Of a stretch of DNA of 43,887 nucleotides, positions 24,421-32,848 are shown one piece after another (position 1 is the first letter of the stretch; each line of letters begins with the position of its first letter). The notes under the pieces are model-generated. The model did no database searches, was not told the origin of the DNA, and saw only the letters and a program-made list of their open reading frames with translations. Position numbers and translations under genes: made by a program. The stretch is from the IMG/VR virus record IMGVR_UViG_3300013103_000669, positions 1 through 43,887 of that record; one strand, written 5' to 3'. The stretch comes from a virus.

Positions 24421-25734
24421 TTACTCCTTGGTGGGTTTTGTATCATTTGATTTTACACCTGTAATTGGCGAAAACTCTTTTCGATTTGCTTCCTGCATAA
24501 TCTGACTTGGTGTTTGAGATTCTGATTCGACTGGCGGTGTATCAAAATTATCATCACCTACACCATAGCCACACATTTCCAAATAGTCATAATCATCATC
24601 CGCAGCAAAACCTATTGGGGTGTGGCTGTTGAAATTTCGATTATATGGATATTTTTGGGGGGTTAAATAGTTTTGATGTTTAAATTCAACAATTGTTTCA
24701 TACCACCCTTCTGGATATCCCAGGTTTTCATCAAACCCTTCGAAAGTTTTAAAATTCGTGGTTGAAATAATTGGTGTTTTTGAAATTGATTTTGCGCTAT
24801 AATCAGGTTTGGTGTGTGTTCTTGTTTTTATTACACCCGGTTTAATATTCGTAGGTGGCGTAGTTTTGGTTTTAATTATTAAATTTTTTCCACTAGGAGA
24901 TTTAATTATTAAATTTTTTACAGTTGTAAAAATTTTATTCAATGCTGGTTCTTGTTTTTTAGGAGGTTCGGATTTTACAATATTGGTTTTGTTAGGAGAC
25001 TTTTGTGGCTCAACTAATTTTCCATTCTTAGCTGAATATGAATTTACACCAATGGATGGGTTTTTGGGGCATGAATACCCACCCCCATAACCATAGTGTC
25101 CATAATTATAAATGCGTGATGCATTCTCACGAGGTGCCTCAATAAATTTTTCACCTTCAAACCAATCTTTAACATCATATTTGAACCGATTTGAATCAAC
25201 TACAATTTCAGATGAAAATGTAAATAAATAATCATCGGTATTAAAATTTCCCAATGTGATATGTAAACCGTCAAAATCCATTTCATCTGCTACATCCGTT
25301 GCTGAATGAAAAGCATTCATTGAAGCATGAGAATGAATTGACCCACATAAAACAAAATCATCAGATTGAATATCAACTTCGTAACTGATTGATGCAGCCG
25401 TTACAGATTGAACTTCTGGAGGTCTAACTATCATCTCCTTGGTTTCAAAATTATAATATAAGAGAACCATTACTTCGGATTTTCTTTTATCATAGACGTC
25501 TTTGAAAAAGCACACCACCTGACATAATTGTTCAACAGTCAATTTGGGGAGATTTATTTTTGCGAATGTTTGCACATCTTTCAAATGGCGCAGATTTTTC
25601 ACTGGCGTAATTGAATTAAACATTGATGTTCGCTGTTTTAAATAAGTTCCATTGTGCGCTACGATGTAACATGACCGCTCTTTTTTAAGGGCGGCCAGGT
25701 CACAATCATCATCCATTATATATGTTTTTATCAT
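24421..25734 (-). CDS. JAMM/JAB metallopeptidase (PRTRC protein A-like), 437 aa
   Basis: Zinc isopeptidase-type domain that in related systems trims or removes ubiquitin-like proteins. It has the exact JAMM signature HSHASMNAFHSATDVAD (His134, His136, Ser144, Asp147), with Glu87 in KSEVMVLLYYN as the probable catalytic acid. The preceding VRPPEVQSVTAASISYE strongly recalls PRTRC protein A. Residues beyond about 200 are low-complexity, Lys/Pro/Thr-rich, and probably disordered up to a Tyr-rich tail. ATG 25734 is chosen because AAGGAG lies five bases upstream; an in-frame ATG at 25764 lacks a site and would overlap the previous gene. It sits between the E2-like gene and the E1-like gene. Confidence 0.92.
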   Translation of the reverse strand: MIKTYIMDDDCDLAALKKERSCYIVAHNGTYLKQRTSMFNSITPVKNLRHLKDVQTFAKINLPKLTVEQLCQVVCFFKDVYDKRKSEVMVLLYYNFETKEMIVRPPEVQSVTAASISYEVDIQSDDFVLCGSIHSHASMNAFHSATDVADEMDFDGLHITLGNFNTDDYLFTFSSEIVVDSNRFKYDVKDWFEGEKFIEAPRENASRIYNYGHYGYGGGYSCPKNPSIGVNSYSAKNGKLVEPQKSPNKTNIVKSEPPKKQEPALNKIFTTVKNLIIKSPSGKNLIIKTKTTPPTNIKPGVIKTRTHTKPDYSAKSISKTPIISTTNFKTFEGFDENLGYPEGWYETIVEFKHQNYLTPQKYPYNRNFNSHTPIGFAADDDYDYLEMCGYGVGDDNFDTPPVESESQTPSQIMQEANRKEFSPITGVKSNDTKPTKE

Positions 25735-25739
25735 TATTT

Positions 25740-25745
25740 CTCCTT
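25740..25745 (-). promoter_or_regulatory. AAGGAG ribosome site deciding the 25734 start
   Basis: AAGGAG lies five bases before ATG 25734, in the short gap after the E2-like gene's stop. It argues against the longer reading from 25764, which has no comparable site and adds a MPNHWHKGEI segment not expected of the fold. Confidence 0.85.
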
Positions 25746-28171
25746 TATGCCAATGGTTCGGCATTGTTTAATACAACATTAATAAAATTCTCTGGTACAA
25801 TTACATTAATTAAGCCAAAACAACAATTTGCATCTTCAATTCTATAACGGTTGCAAGATGTAACATCTACCCCGCCTCTACGTTTTCGATAATGAGATGT
25901 TGGGTTACTTATGTATGCTTTTAAATTGCCACTTTTTAAAATACGTGTTTCAGTCGTCCCATGCGAATTATCAAAAAATCTGTCAAGTACTTCACACGGT
26001 ATGGTAACACCGTTATCAAAAACAGCATTAAAGAATTCTTCACCATTTACACCACGTTTTTTAACAACAGCAATAATTGTATAAATCCTAGTTGAATAAA
26101 AACCATAATCAGATATTTTTATTTTGCCTTTCTGCCCGACGAATGCAAATAAAGACTCATCTTCAATTTTTGTTATCCATGTTATATCATCATAATCAAA
26201 ATTAAAAAAGGTAAATGCACCCTGTCGAATTAATGAAAATGAATAAATTGTGCCATCGTCTGCTAAAAGTTCAACAAACATATTATTATCATCTGTATAA
26301 AATCTTACAATTTCACAAGGACCACGATAATAATCATTAATATTCCTCAGCCAATTTTTCTCAGTTATTAAAACTTTATCGCCGACAGCTAAATCTACTT
26401 CAATAAATGGTCTTTCTGCAACTACTTCATCCCCTTGGAATCTAAAAGGAATATTATAACCATAGTTTGTAGCAACATCAAGAGCTATTTTAAATGTTTG
26501 GGTGTTAATGCAATCTATAATAAAGGTACGTATAAAATTAGGAGTAAACCCGTCTTCCCAACGATCTCTATTTCTATTACCTATATCAAATATTGATTCA
26601 AAATGGCAACTATTATTACGAGCTTCATTAAATGTTTCTGGCAATGCTATTGTGTGAATTATTTGCCCCTGCGATAAATATTCCACAATTATCATATTTT
26701 TCAAAATAACCATTCTTGGAATATCAACGCCCGCCACATATGATTTTAATTGATTAGGGTAAAATGTGCTTAACCCTTCATTTTTATGTATGTCAAGGTC
26801 TTCGTTTTCATAAACAATTTTATCAATTCTTACCCCATACATTGATTGTTTGTATAATAATTGACATTTGTTAATCTGAATCATGTTTACATTATATTGT
26901 GATATAAACCCAAACGCATCTCTAGAATTTAAATGCGCACACGCTATAACACCATCGTGTTTTATATATTCTCTTAAAACTGATTGATTTGTTCTATATT
27001 GCAAGCCTTCTGAAATTAAATTGACAATAGCAGGATTTGATTTCGCTGATTCAATATCGGAATAAACAATATCATACCCTGAATCCCCACAATTTGTTAA
27101 AACGTATTTATCACTAACTGCAATAACAATTTCATATTCGTGTCTGCTGCCAGAAATTACGGCTTGTCTAATGCTAAATCCATTCACAATGCCTGATATT
27201 TTCATATTAGGCAAACCGCAAATCATCAAATCATATTCACCGCATGTTAAATATTCAATATATTTTTCACGACTTATTTGAATTGTTGTATTTGACTCAA
27301 GCGAATACATCTGAAAATATAATTTATGAGATAAACCGCCTGCACTCAAACACATTTGTAATTGGCCATCTTTAAATAATTCAACTTTTGAAAATATCAA
27401 AGGTTCATCTAAATTGAAAATATCATCAGTATTTTTAACAGTAATATCATTTTCAAAAATATTTTCCGCATTAGATAATGATGTATAAAACCTATTATCA
27501 TATTCCACATAGTTAATTAATTCAACAAATTTACGTTTGCGGTATGTTTCTCTAACTCCAATATTTAAAAATACTTTTGGATGATCCGCCAATCTTGATG
27601 AAAGCGTAAATGATTCCAACGGATTCTCAGTCATTGGGGTAATTGCAGTGTCTGATAAATCCGTATTAAAATCACGATTCCAAAAAGTTTCAATTAAAAT
27701 ATTACATACCAATTTGGCTTGAGGTGTTTTATACATAGCATCTTCAACTAAGGATGGCATATCGCCCATACAAACCTTCCAATCTCCAGAATATATATTT
27801 GGGTAATTTAACCTACCTACAAAATCTCCGGGTCGAGTAAATTTAGTTTGTGAACGAACGATTTTCAATGTATAATAAGCATCACCAGAATTATAATTTG
27901 AATGCACAATGTAAAATAATCTTGGCAATTTTACATTATAAGCTACATGTCGGTCTGAATTAATATCAATTGATTCAGGGTGTAATACGCTCGGTAATGC
28001 ATTAACAATCTGACTATATGTCGCCCTGGTTATTGTAATTATTCTATCTTCAGGTGGCATCTCAATAACAGCAATCCATTTGGTTGAGCCGCTTGCTGAA
28101 AAATAAATACAATTTTCCGGCCTTTCATCAAATAAACCAAATCTTTGTAAATCTCTAAATTTATTTATCAT
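25745..28171 (-). CDS. E2-like (PRTRC protein B-like) protein fused to a large C-terminal region, 808 aa
   Basis: Residues about 85-175 resemble the E2/UBC fold as proposed for PRTRC protein B: strand-rich LFYIVHSNYNSGDAYYTLKI, then YPNIYSGDWKVCMGD with Tyr123-Pro124-Asn125 and Cys134 placed like the His-Pro-Asn...Cys of E2 enzymes. This is followed by IETFWNRDFNTDLSD, like the Phe/Trp-rich helix after the Cys. PRTRC-B proteins are about 240 aa, so the remaining 600 residues (beta-rich, unrecognised) are an unusual extension. It starts inside the stop of the next paralogue (ATGA) with a GAGGT site. It is followed by the JAMM and E1-like genes. The E2 assignment is an inference from the motif and neighbours. 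Confidence 0.75.
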   Translation of the reverse strand: MINKFRDLQRFGLFDERPENCIYFSASGSTKWIAVIEMPPEDRIITITRATYSQIVNALPSVLHPESIDINSDRHVAYNVKLPRLFYIVHSNYNSGDAYYTLKIVRSQTKFTRPGDFVGRLNYPNIYSGDWKVCMGDMPSLVEDAMYKTPQAKLVCNILIETFWNRDFNTDLSDTAITPMTENPLESFTLSSRLADHPKVFLNIGVRETYRKRKFVELINYVEYDNRFYTSLSNAENIFENDITVKNTDDIFNLDEPLIFSKVELFKDGQLQMCLSAGGLSHKLYFQMYSLESNTTIQISREKYIEYLTCGEYDLMICGLPNMKISGIVNGFSIRQAVISGSRHEYEIVIAVSDKYVLTNCGDSGYDIVYSDIESAKSNPAIVNLISEGLQYRTNQSVLREYIKHDGVIACAHLNSRDAFGFISQYNVNMIQINKCQLLYKQSMYGVRIDKIVYENEDLDIHKNEGLSTFYPNQLKSYVAGVDIPRMVILKNMIIVEYLSQGQIIHTIALPETFNEARNNSCHFESIFDIGNRNRDRWEDGFTPNFIRTFIIDCINTQTFKIALDVATNYGYNIPFRFQGDEVVAERPFIEVDLAVGDKVLITEKNWLRNINDYYRGPCEIVRFYTDDNNMFVELLADDGTIYSFSLIRQGAFTFFNFDYDDITWITKIEDESLFAFVGQKGKIKISDYGFYSTRIYTIIAVVKKRGVNGEEFFNAVFDNGVTIPCEVLDRFFDNSHGTTETRILKSGNLKAYISNPTSHYRKRRGGVDVTSCNRYRIEDANCCFGLINVIVPENFINVVLNNAEPLA

Positions 28172-30756
28172 TCGATTACCTCATTGTTTTCAATATTTTT
28201 TACATCACCAAAAATGTATCTATCATTTCTGCCATAGTTGGCTACAAACCCAGCTATATTTCCTAATTCATTTTCATCATTCGAACTCCAAGTATTTACA
28301 AAACCATTAAATTTATTCCAACAAATTTTTCCATTTTTTAACAATTCGCTAGCAAAACTAATGCGAGTATCATACCTTGATATTTTTGTAATCTCTGGTT
28401 CAGGAATTCCTGCATAAATATCTACAGTCGTTTTAACGGTTTGTGTAGCTTTTGTTTTTACATCAGCTAATTTCATATACATCCGAACAAACCCCAATGG
28501 TAAAGTTCTTCCATTATGAAATAATACAATTGAATTATCTTTAGATAGGTGTGGAATAATCATCTTAATTTGAAAATAACATTTTTTAGATTTGAAATGC
28601 ATTGCGTTATGCGCAACATTTTCAAGCATTTGCAATTTAGCTCCCATTTTAATATGACCTTGTGAAAAATCAAACCACGGAAGAACTTCAAATTTAAATT
28701 GGTAACCATGAAAAGAATAAACAGGCAGGATTGAGCTAAAAATTACAGTTTCTAAAACATCACCGGTTATTTCATTTTCGATTGTTGCCATTACTGCAAA
28801 TTCGTCGTCATTAAACCGATATTTTTTAGGTGTGGTAATTGTCAACCGTGTAAATGATTTATCTACAATATAAATATCTTTTATAATATAACTATCTGAA
28901 AGCAATTGTTGGGTTAATCGTTTTGTATAAATACATTTTTCACCAACCCTATATGTTAAATTAATTCCATTTACCACAATAGACATATATTGCTGCTCAA
29001 TCATTTCCATTACCATATCTTCAAACAACTTCTCGGCTGAAAATGGAGGATCATTAGGCTCATCTATAAATAATCTAACATTCATTATATCATCTACATC
29101 TGGATCATCAGATACAATTCGTTCAATATGCTCAACAACATTTCCGATATAAGTATCCATATATGAACCTAATTTGAATATAAACATAAGTTCCGGCACA
29201 GTCTCAATTTTATAATCATCAATTACATGAATATTATTTATAAACCCACTCCCACACCCAATTGCTTCTGTTTTGTAATAATATAACAATTTAAATTGGG
29301 TATCGGCCATAAAAATTTTAAATTTATAATCACCAATCTCAACACATTTAATATCACTTTTATATTCCATTTTGGTTTCAAATTCTGCATTTAAATCATC
29401 TGTAAAATCGCTCTTTTTAACCAAACTAAAATTATTGGACACCGTATATCCATGTGATATTGGGCCTGACATTGCTTTACAATATAGCCTGTCAAAATTT
29501 CTAGCATGTCGATTTGTAAACCCACCAAATGCTTGCATGAACACATAATCTTGATTAATTTGAATCACAGGTTTTTTCATAGTTCCGATTTCATCCAACC
29601 CAGCGATTTTAACAAATTCATCAACTGTCACACAATTAAAATCTTTATCTGAACACTCTAAAAATTTATCACTCGTATTATTTGCATTTGGGTTTCTCAT
29701 CAGGTTTAAAAATGGAATTGTATCTAAGGTCATATTCTTTTTATTAAAATAACCTGTTAAATGATATTGCCTAGAATCAGTTAATACAATATCACCATTC
29801 AATTTTGTTTTGATAGGAGCTGCTGTTCTTAAAAACATTTTTTTAAGATTATCTAACTCAACCAATACAATTTTTCTATCGGTAGCATTAAACATTTCAA
29901 CATGCGTTGCAATTGTAAACTTATTTTTCATCTGACTATATACATTTTGGGAATATTTATAAACCGCTACATCATTTAATTCACTTATATCAAAATCACA
30001 TTCAGGCACCGTTAATTTTGGGCGGAATGATTTTACAACATATTTTTTGCCACCGATTTTAAATGATTCACCGATCACAATATGCCGAAATATTTCATTC
30101 GATAATTTTAAATCAATATCATAACCAGGGGAGAATATATTTTTTTCATTAATCAATCCCATATATTGATTAAATTTTGAATTTTCATCAATGGTATCTT
30201 CTAATGGTTCAAATTCCATAATGTGTTGAAAATAATAATCCCTAATCGTATCTGAAATTTTTGAATCTTTAATATCATACCCGGAGCTAGCATTTTTATC
30301 CAAAATCAAATGGGTGTTAAAATAAAATCTATGAATATAATATTCTAACATCTTAGGCATAAATATATTATCAATCGTTAATTGGGTTTTTGGCAATTGG
30401 AATTCAATTTGGTTTCCCATATAAAATTGGTCAGGAATATTATAAATCGTCATTTCACTGTGCCCATTGACACATACTGATATTGTTATAATTTCATTTT
30501 CAATATTATAAATGCCACGAATACATATTGCAGGAAGATTAATTAAATTCATACCTTCCTGAAGATCTTCCTGGTGTGGAAAAACATTTTCTTTTTCAAA
30601 CCATTCAGCAAGATGGCTATCTATTGACAATGGGTATGATGATTCCTTATACGCCGAAGCCATTAATATTTCATTTTTGCCATGTAAATAATATCTACAA
30701 TTTTCTGGAATCGTGCCCACCTCAACTCCAATGCCCATCAATTCACTTTTATACAT
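28168..30756 (-). CDS. Paralogue of the E2-like protein with Tyr in place of the active Cys, 862 aa
   Basis: Shares several marks with the 808-aa neighbour: an N-terminal PENC (17-20 here, 18-21 there) followed by Tyr and a strand, then an x-M-G motif (FYMGNQ, Tyr112) exactly 34 residues before FNTHL. In the neighbour, CMGD (Cys134) lies exactly 34 residues before FNTDL. The putative catalytic Cys is thus Tyr112 here, and the Pro-Asn-Ile preceding it is lost. This looks like a catalytically dead, UEV-type partner produced by duplication (inference). The remaining 700 residues are beta-rich and unrecognised. ATG 30756 has a GGAGG site, and the stop overlaps the next start. The second gene of the operon. 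Confidence 0.75.
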   Translation of the reverse strand: MYKSELMGIGVEVGTIPENCRYYLHGKNEILMASAYKESSYPLSIDSHLAEWFEKENVFPHQEDLQEGMNLINLPAICIRGIYNIENEIITISVCVNGHSEMTIYNIPDQFYMGNQIEFQLPKTQLTIDNIFMPKMLEYYIHRFYFNTHLILDKNASSGYDIKDSKISDTIRDYYFQHIMEFEPLEDTIDENSKFNQYMGLINEKNIFSPGYDIDLKLSNEIFRHIVIGESFKIGGKKYVVKSFRPKLTVPECDFDISELNDVAVYKYSQNVYSQMKNKFTIATHVEMFNATDRKIVLVELDNLKKMFLRTAAPIKTKLNGDIVLTDSRQYHLTGYFNKKNMTLDTIPFLNLMRNPNANNTSDKFLECSDKDFNCVTVDEFVKIAGLDEIGTMKKPVIQINQDYVFMQAFGGFTNRHARNFDRLYCKAMSGPISHGYTVSNNFSLVKKSDFTDDLNAEFETKMEYKSDIKCVEIGDYKFKIFMADTQFKLLYYYKTEAIGCGSGFINNIHVIDDYKIETVPELMFIFKLGSYMDTYIGNVVEHIERIVSDDPDVDDIMNVRLFIDEPNDPPFSAEKLFEDMVMEMIEQQYMSIVVNGINLTYRVGEKCIYTKRLTQQLLSDSYIIKDIYIVDKSFTRLTITTPKKYRFNDDEFAVMATIENEITGDVLETVIFSSILPVYSFHGYQFKFEVLPWFDFSQGHIKMGAKLQMLENVAHNAMHFKSKKCYFQIKMIIPHLSKDNSIVLFHNGRTLPLGFVRMYMKLADVKTKATQTVKTTVDIYAGIPEPEITKISRYDTRISFASELLKNGKICWNKFNGFVNTWSSNDENELGNIAGFVANYGRNDRYIFGDVKNIENNEVIE

Positions 30757-30767
30757 TCGTTCCTCCG

Positions 30768-31436
30768 TTATTTAAATCGATTCATAACTTCTTTCAATTT
30801 TACAACGAACTTAGTTATGATGTCTTTGCTTTTTGCAGGACGATCACCATTTAAGTCATCGTAAATTTTGATTTTAGTTTTTTGAATTAATTGTATATCA
30901 TCCCCATGACCATCCATTGAAAACAATGTCATATGAAATGTATCACCAAGCAAATCTTTACTAAGACAACAGATTTTTGGATTTCCCAGTGAGTCAATTT
31001 TAACTTTCATAATATATTCGGAGCTTTTTAACCGTATTAGAACTCCGCTAAATTCAGGATTTTCCCAAAATTTTTCATTCTTTTTATTTTCTTCTAATTG
31101 CATTTTCCTAAAAAAATCAATTATTTTATCACCCTCGGATAATTCTTTCGGCATTTCGTTAACAATCTGGTCTAAAACTGTCATTTTATCCCCCCCGTTG
31201 GTTGCAAGACAAATGCGAATATCCCTACTTATATTTAAGTATAACAATTCGATTTCATCTTCAGTTAATATTTTTGAATTTATTATATCACCAAGTGTTC
31301 TGCAAAAATTTACAATAAATTTTTTAAACCCGCGAATTTTTTCTAGTTCGCGAAAAGTACCGTTGAAAGAAACCGGATAAACAATTTTTGACTTATTGTT
31401 TATCCGGTTTCTGAAATTGAGATGTTTCAACATCAT
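30768..31436 (-). CDS. Unknown 222-aa protein leading the ubiquitin-like operon
   Basis: Not recognised. Basic N-terminus (HLNFRNRINNKSK), helical middle, and a C-terminus ending KFVVKLKEVMNRFK. No catalytic motif seen. AGGAGG precedes a start cluster in which a two-codon reading ATG-AAA-TGA overlaps the real ATG-ATG start, so ribosomes may terminate and re-initiate here. The first 35 codons fold as three successive hairpins in the mRNA (see 31331-31440). Eleven bases separate it from the next gene. The promoter-like motif at 31488-31501 lies 51 bases upstream of its start. As the first gene of the operon it may be regulatory or a component of the system; neither is shown. Confidence 0.75.
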   Translation of the reverse strand: MMLKHLNFRNRINNKSKIVYPVSFNGTFRELEKIRGFKKFIVNFCRTLGDIINSKILTEDEIELLYLNISRDIRICLATNGGDKMTVLDQIVNEMPKELSEGDKIIDFFRKMQLEENKKNEKFWENPEFSGVLIRLKSSEYIMKVKIDSLGNPKICCLSKDLLGDTFHMTLFSMDGHGDDIQLIQKTKIKIYDDLNGDRPAKSKDIITKFVVKLKEVMNRFK

Positions 31437-31440
31437 TTCA
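31331..31440 (-). promoter_or_regulatory. Three tandem hairpins at the start of the operon's first gene
   Basis: Minus-strand RNA from 31440: hairpin 1 (31412-31440) has 6-bp and 6-bp arms (TGAAAT, then GATGTT with AACATC and ATTTCA) and holds the start codons. Hairpin 2 is a perfect 18-bp stem (31368-31385 with 31395-31412, arm AGAAACCGGATAAACAAT) with a 9-base loop. Hairpin 3 (31331-31336 with 31347-31352) pairs CGCGAA with TTCGCG. All lie in coding sequence directly after the AGGAGG site at 31445-31450. They could block or pace translation or attenuate transcription. A perfect 18-bp repeat in this AT-rich coding DNA is unlikely by chance. Confidence 0.75.
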
Positions 31441-31487
31441 TATTGCCTCCTACTGGAAAAATTAAAATAATTTCTCTAACACAAGGC

Positions 31488-31501
31488 AATATATATAGTT
31501 A
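31488..31501 (-). promoter_or_regulatory. Promoter-like motif TAACTATATATATT before the ubiquitin-like operon
   Basis: Minus strand, 51 bases upstream of ATG 31436, and one base different from the motif at 22182-22195. It is followed by AGAGAAATTATTTTAATTT (31477-31459), nearly identical to the leader at 13090-13072. It begins directly at the stop of the WYL_2-like gene. No -35 box is evident, so a phage-specific promoter is likely (inference). Confidence 0.6.
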
Positions 31502-31840
31502 TTATTTCTTAATTCTATATGTAATATTTGTTTTTATATCTTTTACCCATTCTGCGGTTTTAAAATTAATTGTTCGCCACCCCATTTTTTCTAAATCATA
31601 TGCTCTAATCTGTTGATGAACTTCAGCGCGTTTCATCATTTGACTTGGTTTCCATGGTTCACCCTTTTTTAATCCTTTGGGGTAATCTTTCTTTGGTACC
31701 AATTTCAAATTGATTGTGCATTTCATAATGCGAACAGACCCATCTTTCTTTATAAATTTAACCGTTGCTATATCTAAATCCTCCAATAACCTCATTAACT
31801 CCCAAGCACTGGTGATAATACGTTTTTCATCAACTGGCAT
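31502..31840 (-). CDS. WYL_2/DUF2693-like SH3-fold phage protein (112 aa)
   Basis: Pattern VKFIKKDGSVRIMKCTIN near residues 27-44 and IRAYDLEKMGWRTINFKTAE near 78-97 match the two conserved blocks of the WYL_2 (DUF2693) SH3-beta-barrel family common in T4-like and large phages, which typically read 'vtFtKkDGt.R.m.ctl' and 'vyDlek.gWRsfr'. Function is unproven; nucleic acid or nucleotide binding is often guessed. The ATG at 31840 has AAAGGAG. It is the last gene before the promoter-like motif at 31488. It starts 27 bases downstream of the radical SAM stop. Confidence 0.82.
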   Translation of the reverse strand: MPVDEKRIITSAWELMRLLEDLDIATVKFIKKDGSVRIMKCTINLKLVPKKDYPKGLKKGEPWKPSQMMKRAEVHQQIRAYDLEKMGWRTINFKTAEWVKDIKTNITYRIKK

Positions 31841-31867
31841 CTTAATTCTCCTTTAAATTAATTATAT

Positions 31868-32848
31868 TTATTTGCGTTTTTCGGTATGTTTTAATTCATC
31901 ATCCATACCCGATATCGCAAGCTGACTCATTAAACAACATGTCCAATTGCACTTTTCGCAAAGTAATTTTTTATCAATTGAAAATTTTGCATGACACATT
32001 AATTGATTGGATAATAATTCGACCACATTAATTGATTTAACCAGCTTGCCATCAATCCTTAAACATAGCCGCAAATAGCCATCAGCATCTACAGTTAAAT
32101 TGTGCAAACATTCTTCAAATTTGCAATCGTAATTAGCTGGAAGTATGTCAACAACCCTATCCATCAAAGCTTTACCCATATGAACATCCAGTCCGTCATT
32201 AACAAGATTGGTTAATACAGATTGGATTTTATCAGAGTTTTCAACCAGCATTGATTCGTCAGTCACATTACTAAAATCATAATAATCATTTTTCTTAACA
32301 TCAATAAATGTAATACTTGATGATATATTATTATAAGATAATTCATAAACCAATGGGTATAAATAATCAATGCTATCATTATCAACCGTAATTTCAGCAA
32401 CTAAATCCTTTATCCTTTTAGTTTTTGATAGGTGTATTAATCTATTATAACCTAATCGACTTTTTGTTAATCGATCACCTTTTTCTGCAAGCGGGTTGAA
32501 AATAATAGGATCGATTGATGATGTTAATCCTTGAATATAATCAACCTCATCCATTAATTTTTTGAGACGTTTTTGAACTCCATCAGAATTATTGGTAATA
32601 ATTGTATATGGTATATTGACCCGATTACATGAAAAAATAAGTTTTCCTAAATCATCATATAATAATGGCTCGCCACCATATAAAATATGAAATGGCTTAT
32701 ACACCTTATCTAACAATTTCATATCATACAATATATCTTCCCAATTTCTTTCTTCTACTTTTTTGTCAATGATTCCGCAGTATGAACATTTTAAATTGCA
32801 TCTACGAGTCAATAACCAGTTTACTATTTTTATATCAATTTTCTTCAA
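31868..32848 (-). CDS. Radical SAM protein with C-terminal cysteine cluster (SPASM-like), 326 aa
   Basis: The 4Fe-4S radical SAM motif is TRRCNLKCSYCG (Cys17, Cys21, Cys24), followed by HILYGGEPLLY, the usual GGE(P) SAM-binding strand. The C-terminal third has several Cys groups (CKFEECLHN, RLCLRI, CEKCNWTCC), as in SPASM/twitch enzymes that bind extra clusters and modify peptides or proteins. QueE (7-deazaguanine) was considered, but it is shorter and lacks these C-terminal cysteines. The start is TTG at 32848, five bases after GGGGG; no in-frame ATG fits before Cys17. It overlaps the 119-aa gene by 14 bases. Substrate unknown; the small neighbours are candidates. Confidence 0.87.
   Translation of the reverse strand: MKKIDIKIVNWLLTRRCNLKCSYCGIIDKKVEERNWEDILYDMKLLDKVYKPFHILYGGEPLLYDDLGKLIFSCNRVNIPYTIITNNSDGVQKRLKKLMDEVDYIQGLTSSIDPIIFNPLAEKGDRLTKSRLGYNRLIHLSKTKRIKDLVAEITVDNDSIDYLYPLVYELSYNNISSSITFIDVKKNDYYDFSNVTDESMLVENSDKIQSVLTNLVNDGLDVHMGKALMDRVVDILPANYDCKFEECLHNLTVDADGYLRLCLRIDGKLVKSINVVELLSNQLMCHAKFSIDKKLLCEKCNWTCCLMSQLAISGMDDELKHTEKRK

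Noticed and set aside
25735-25764. Longer JAMM start at 25764 (MPNHWHKGEI...)
   Set aside because: No ribosome site; AAGGAG sits just before ATG 25734 instead.
30757-31440. SD-sequestering stem between 31440-31448 and 31485-31492
   Set aside because: Pairing ATATTGCCT with AGGCAATAT is possible, but the upstream arm overlaps the promoter-like motif and is probably not transcribed.
31868-32848. QueE assignment for the radical SAM protein
   Set aside because: QueE is shorter and lacks the C-terminal Cys clusters; the GGEP motif alone is shared by many radical SAM families.
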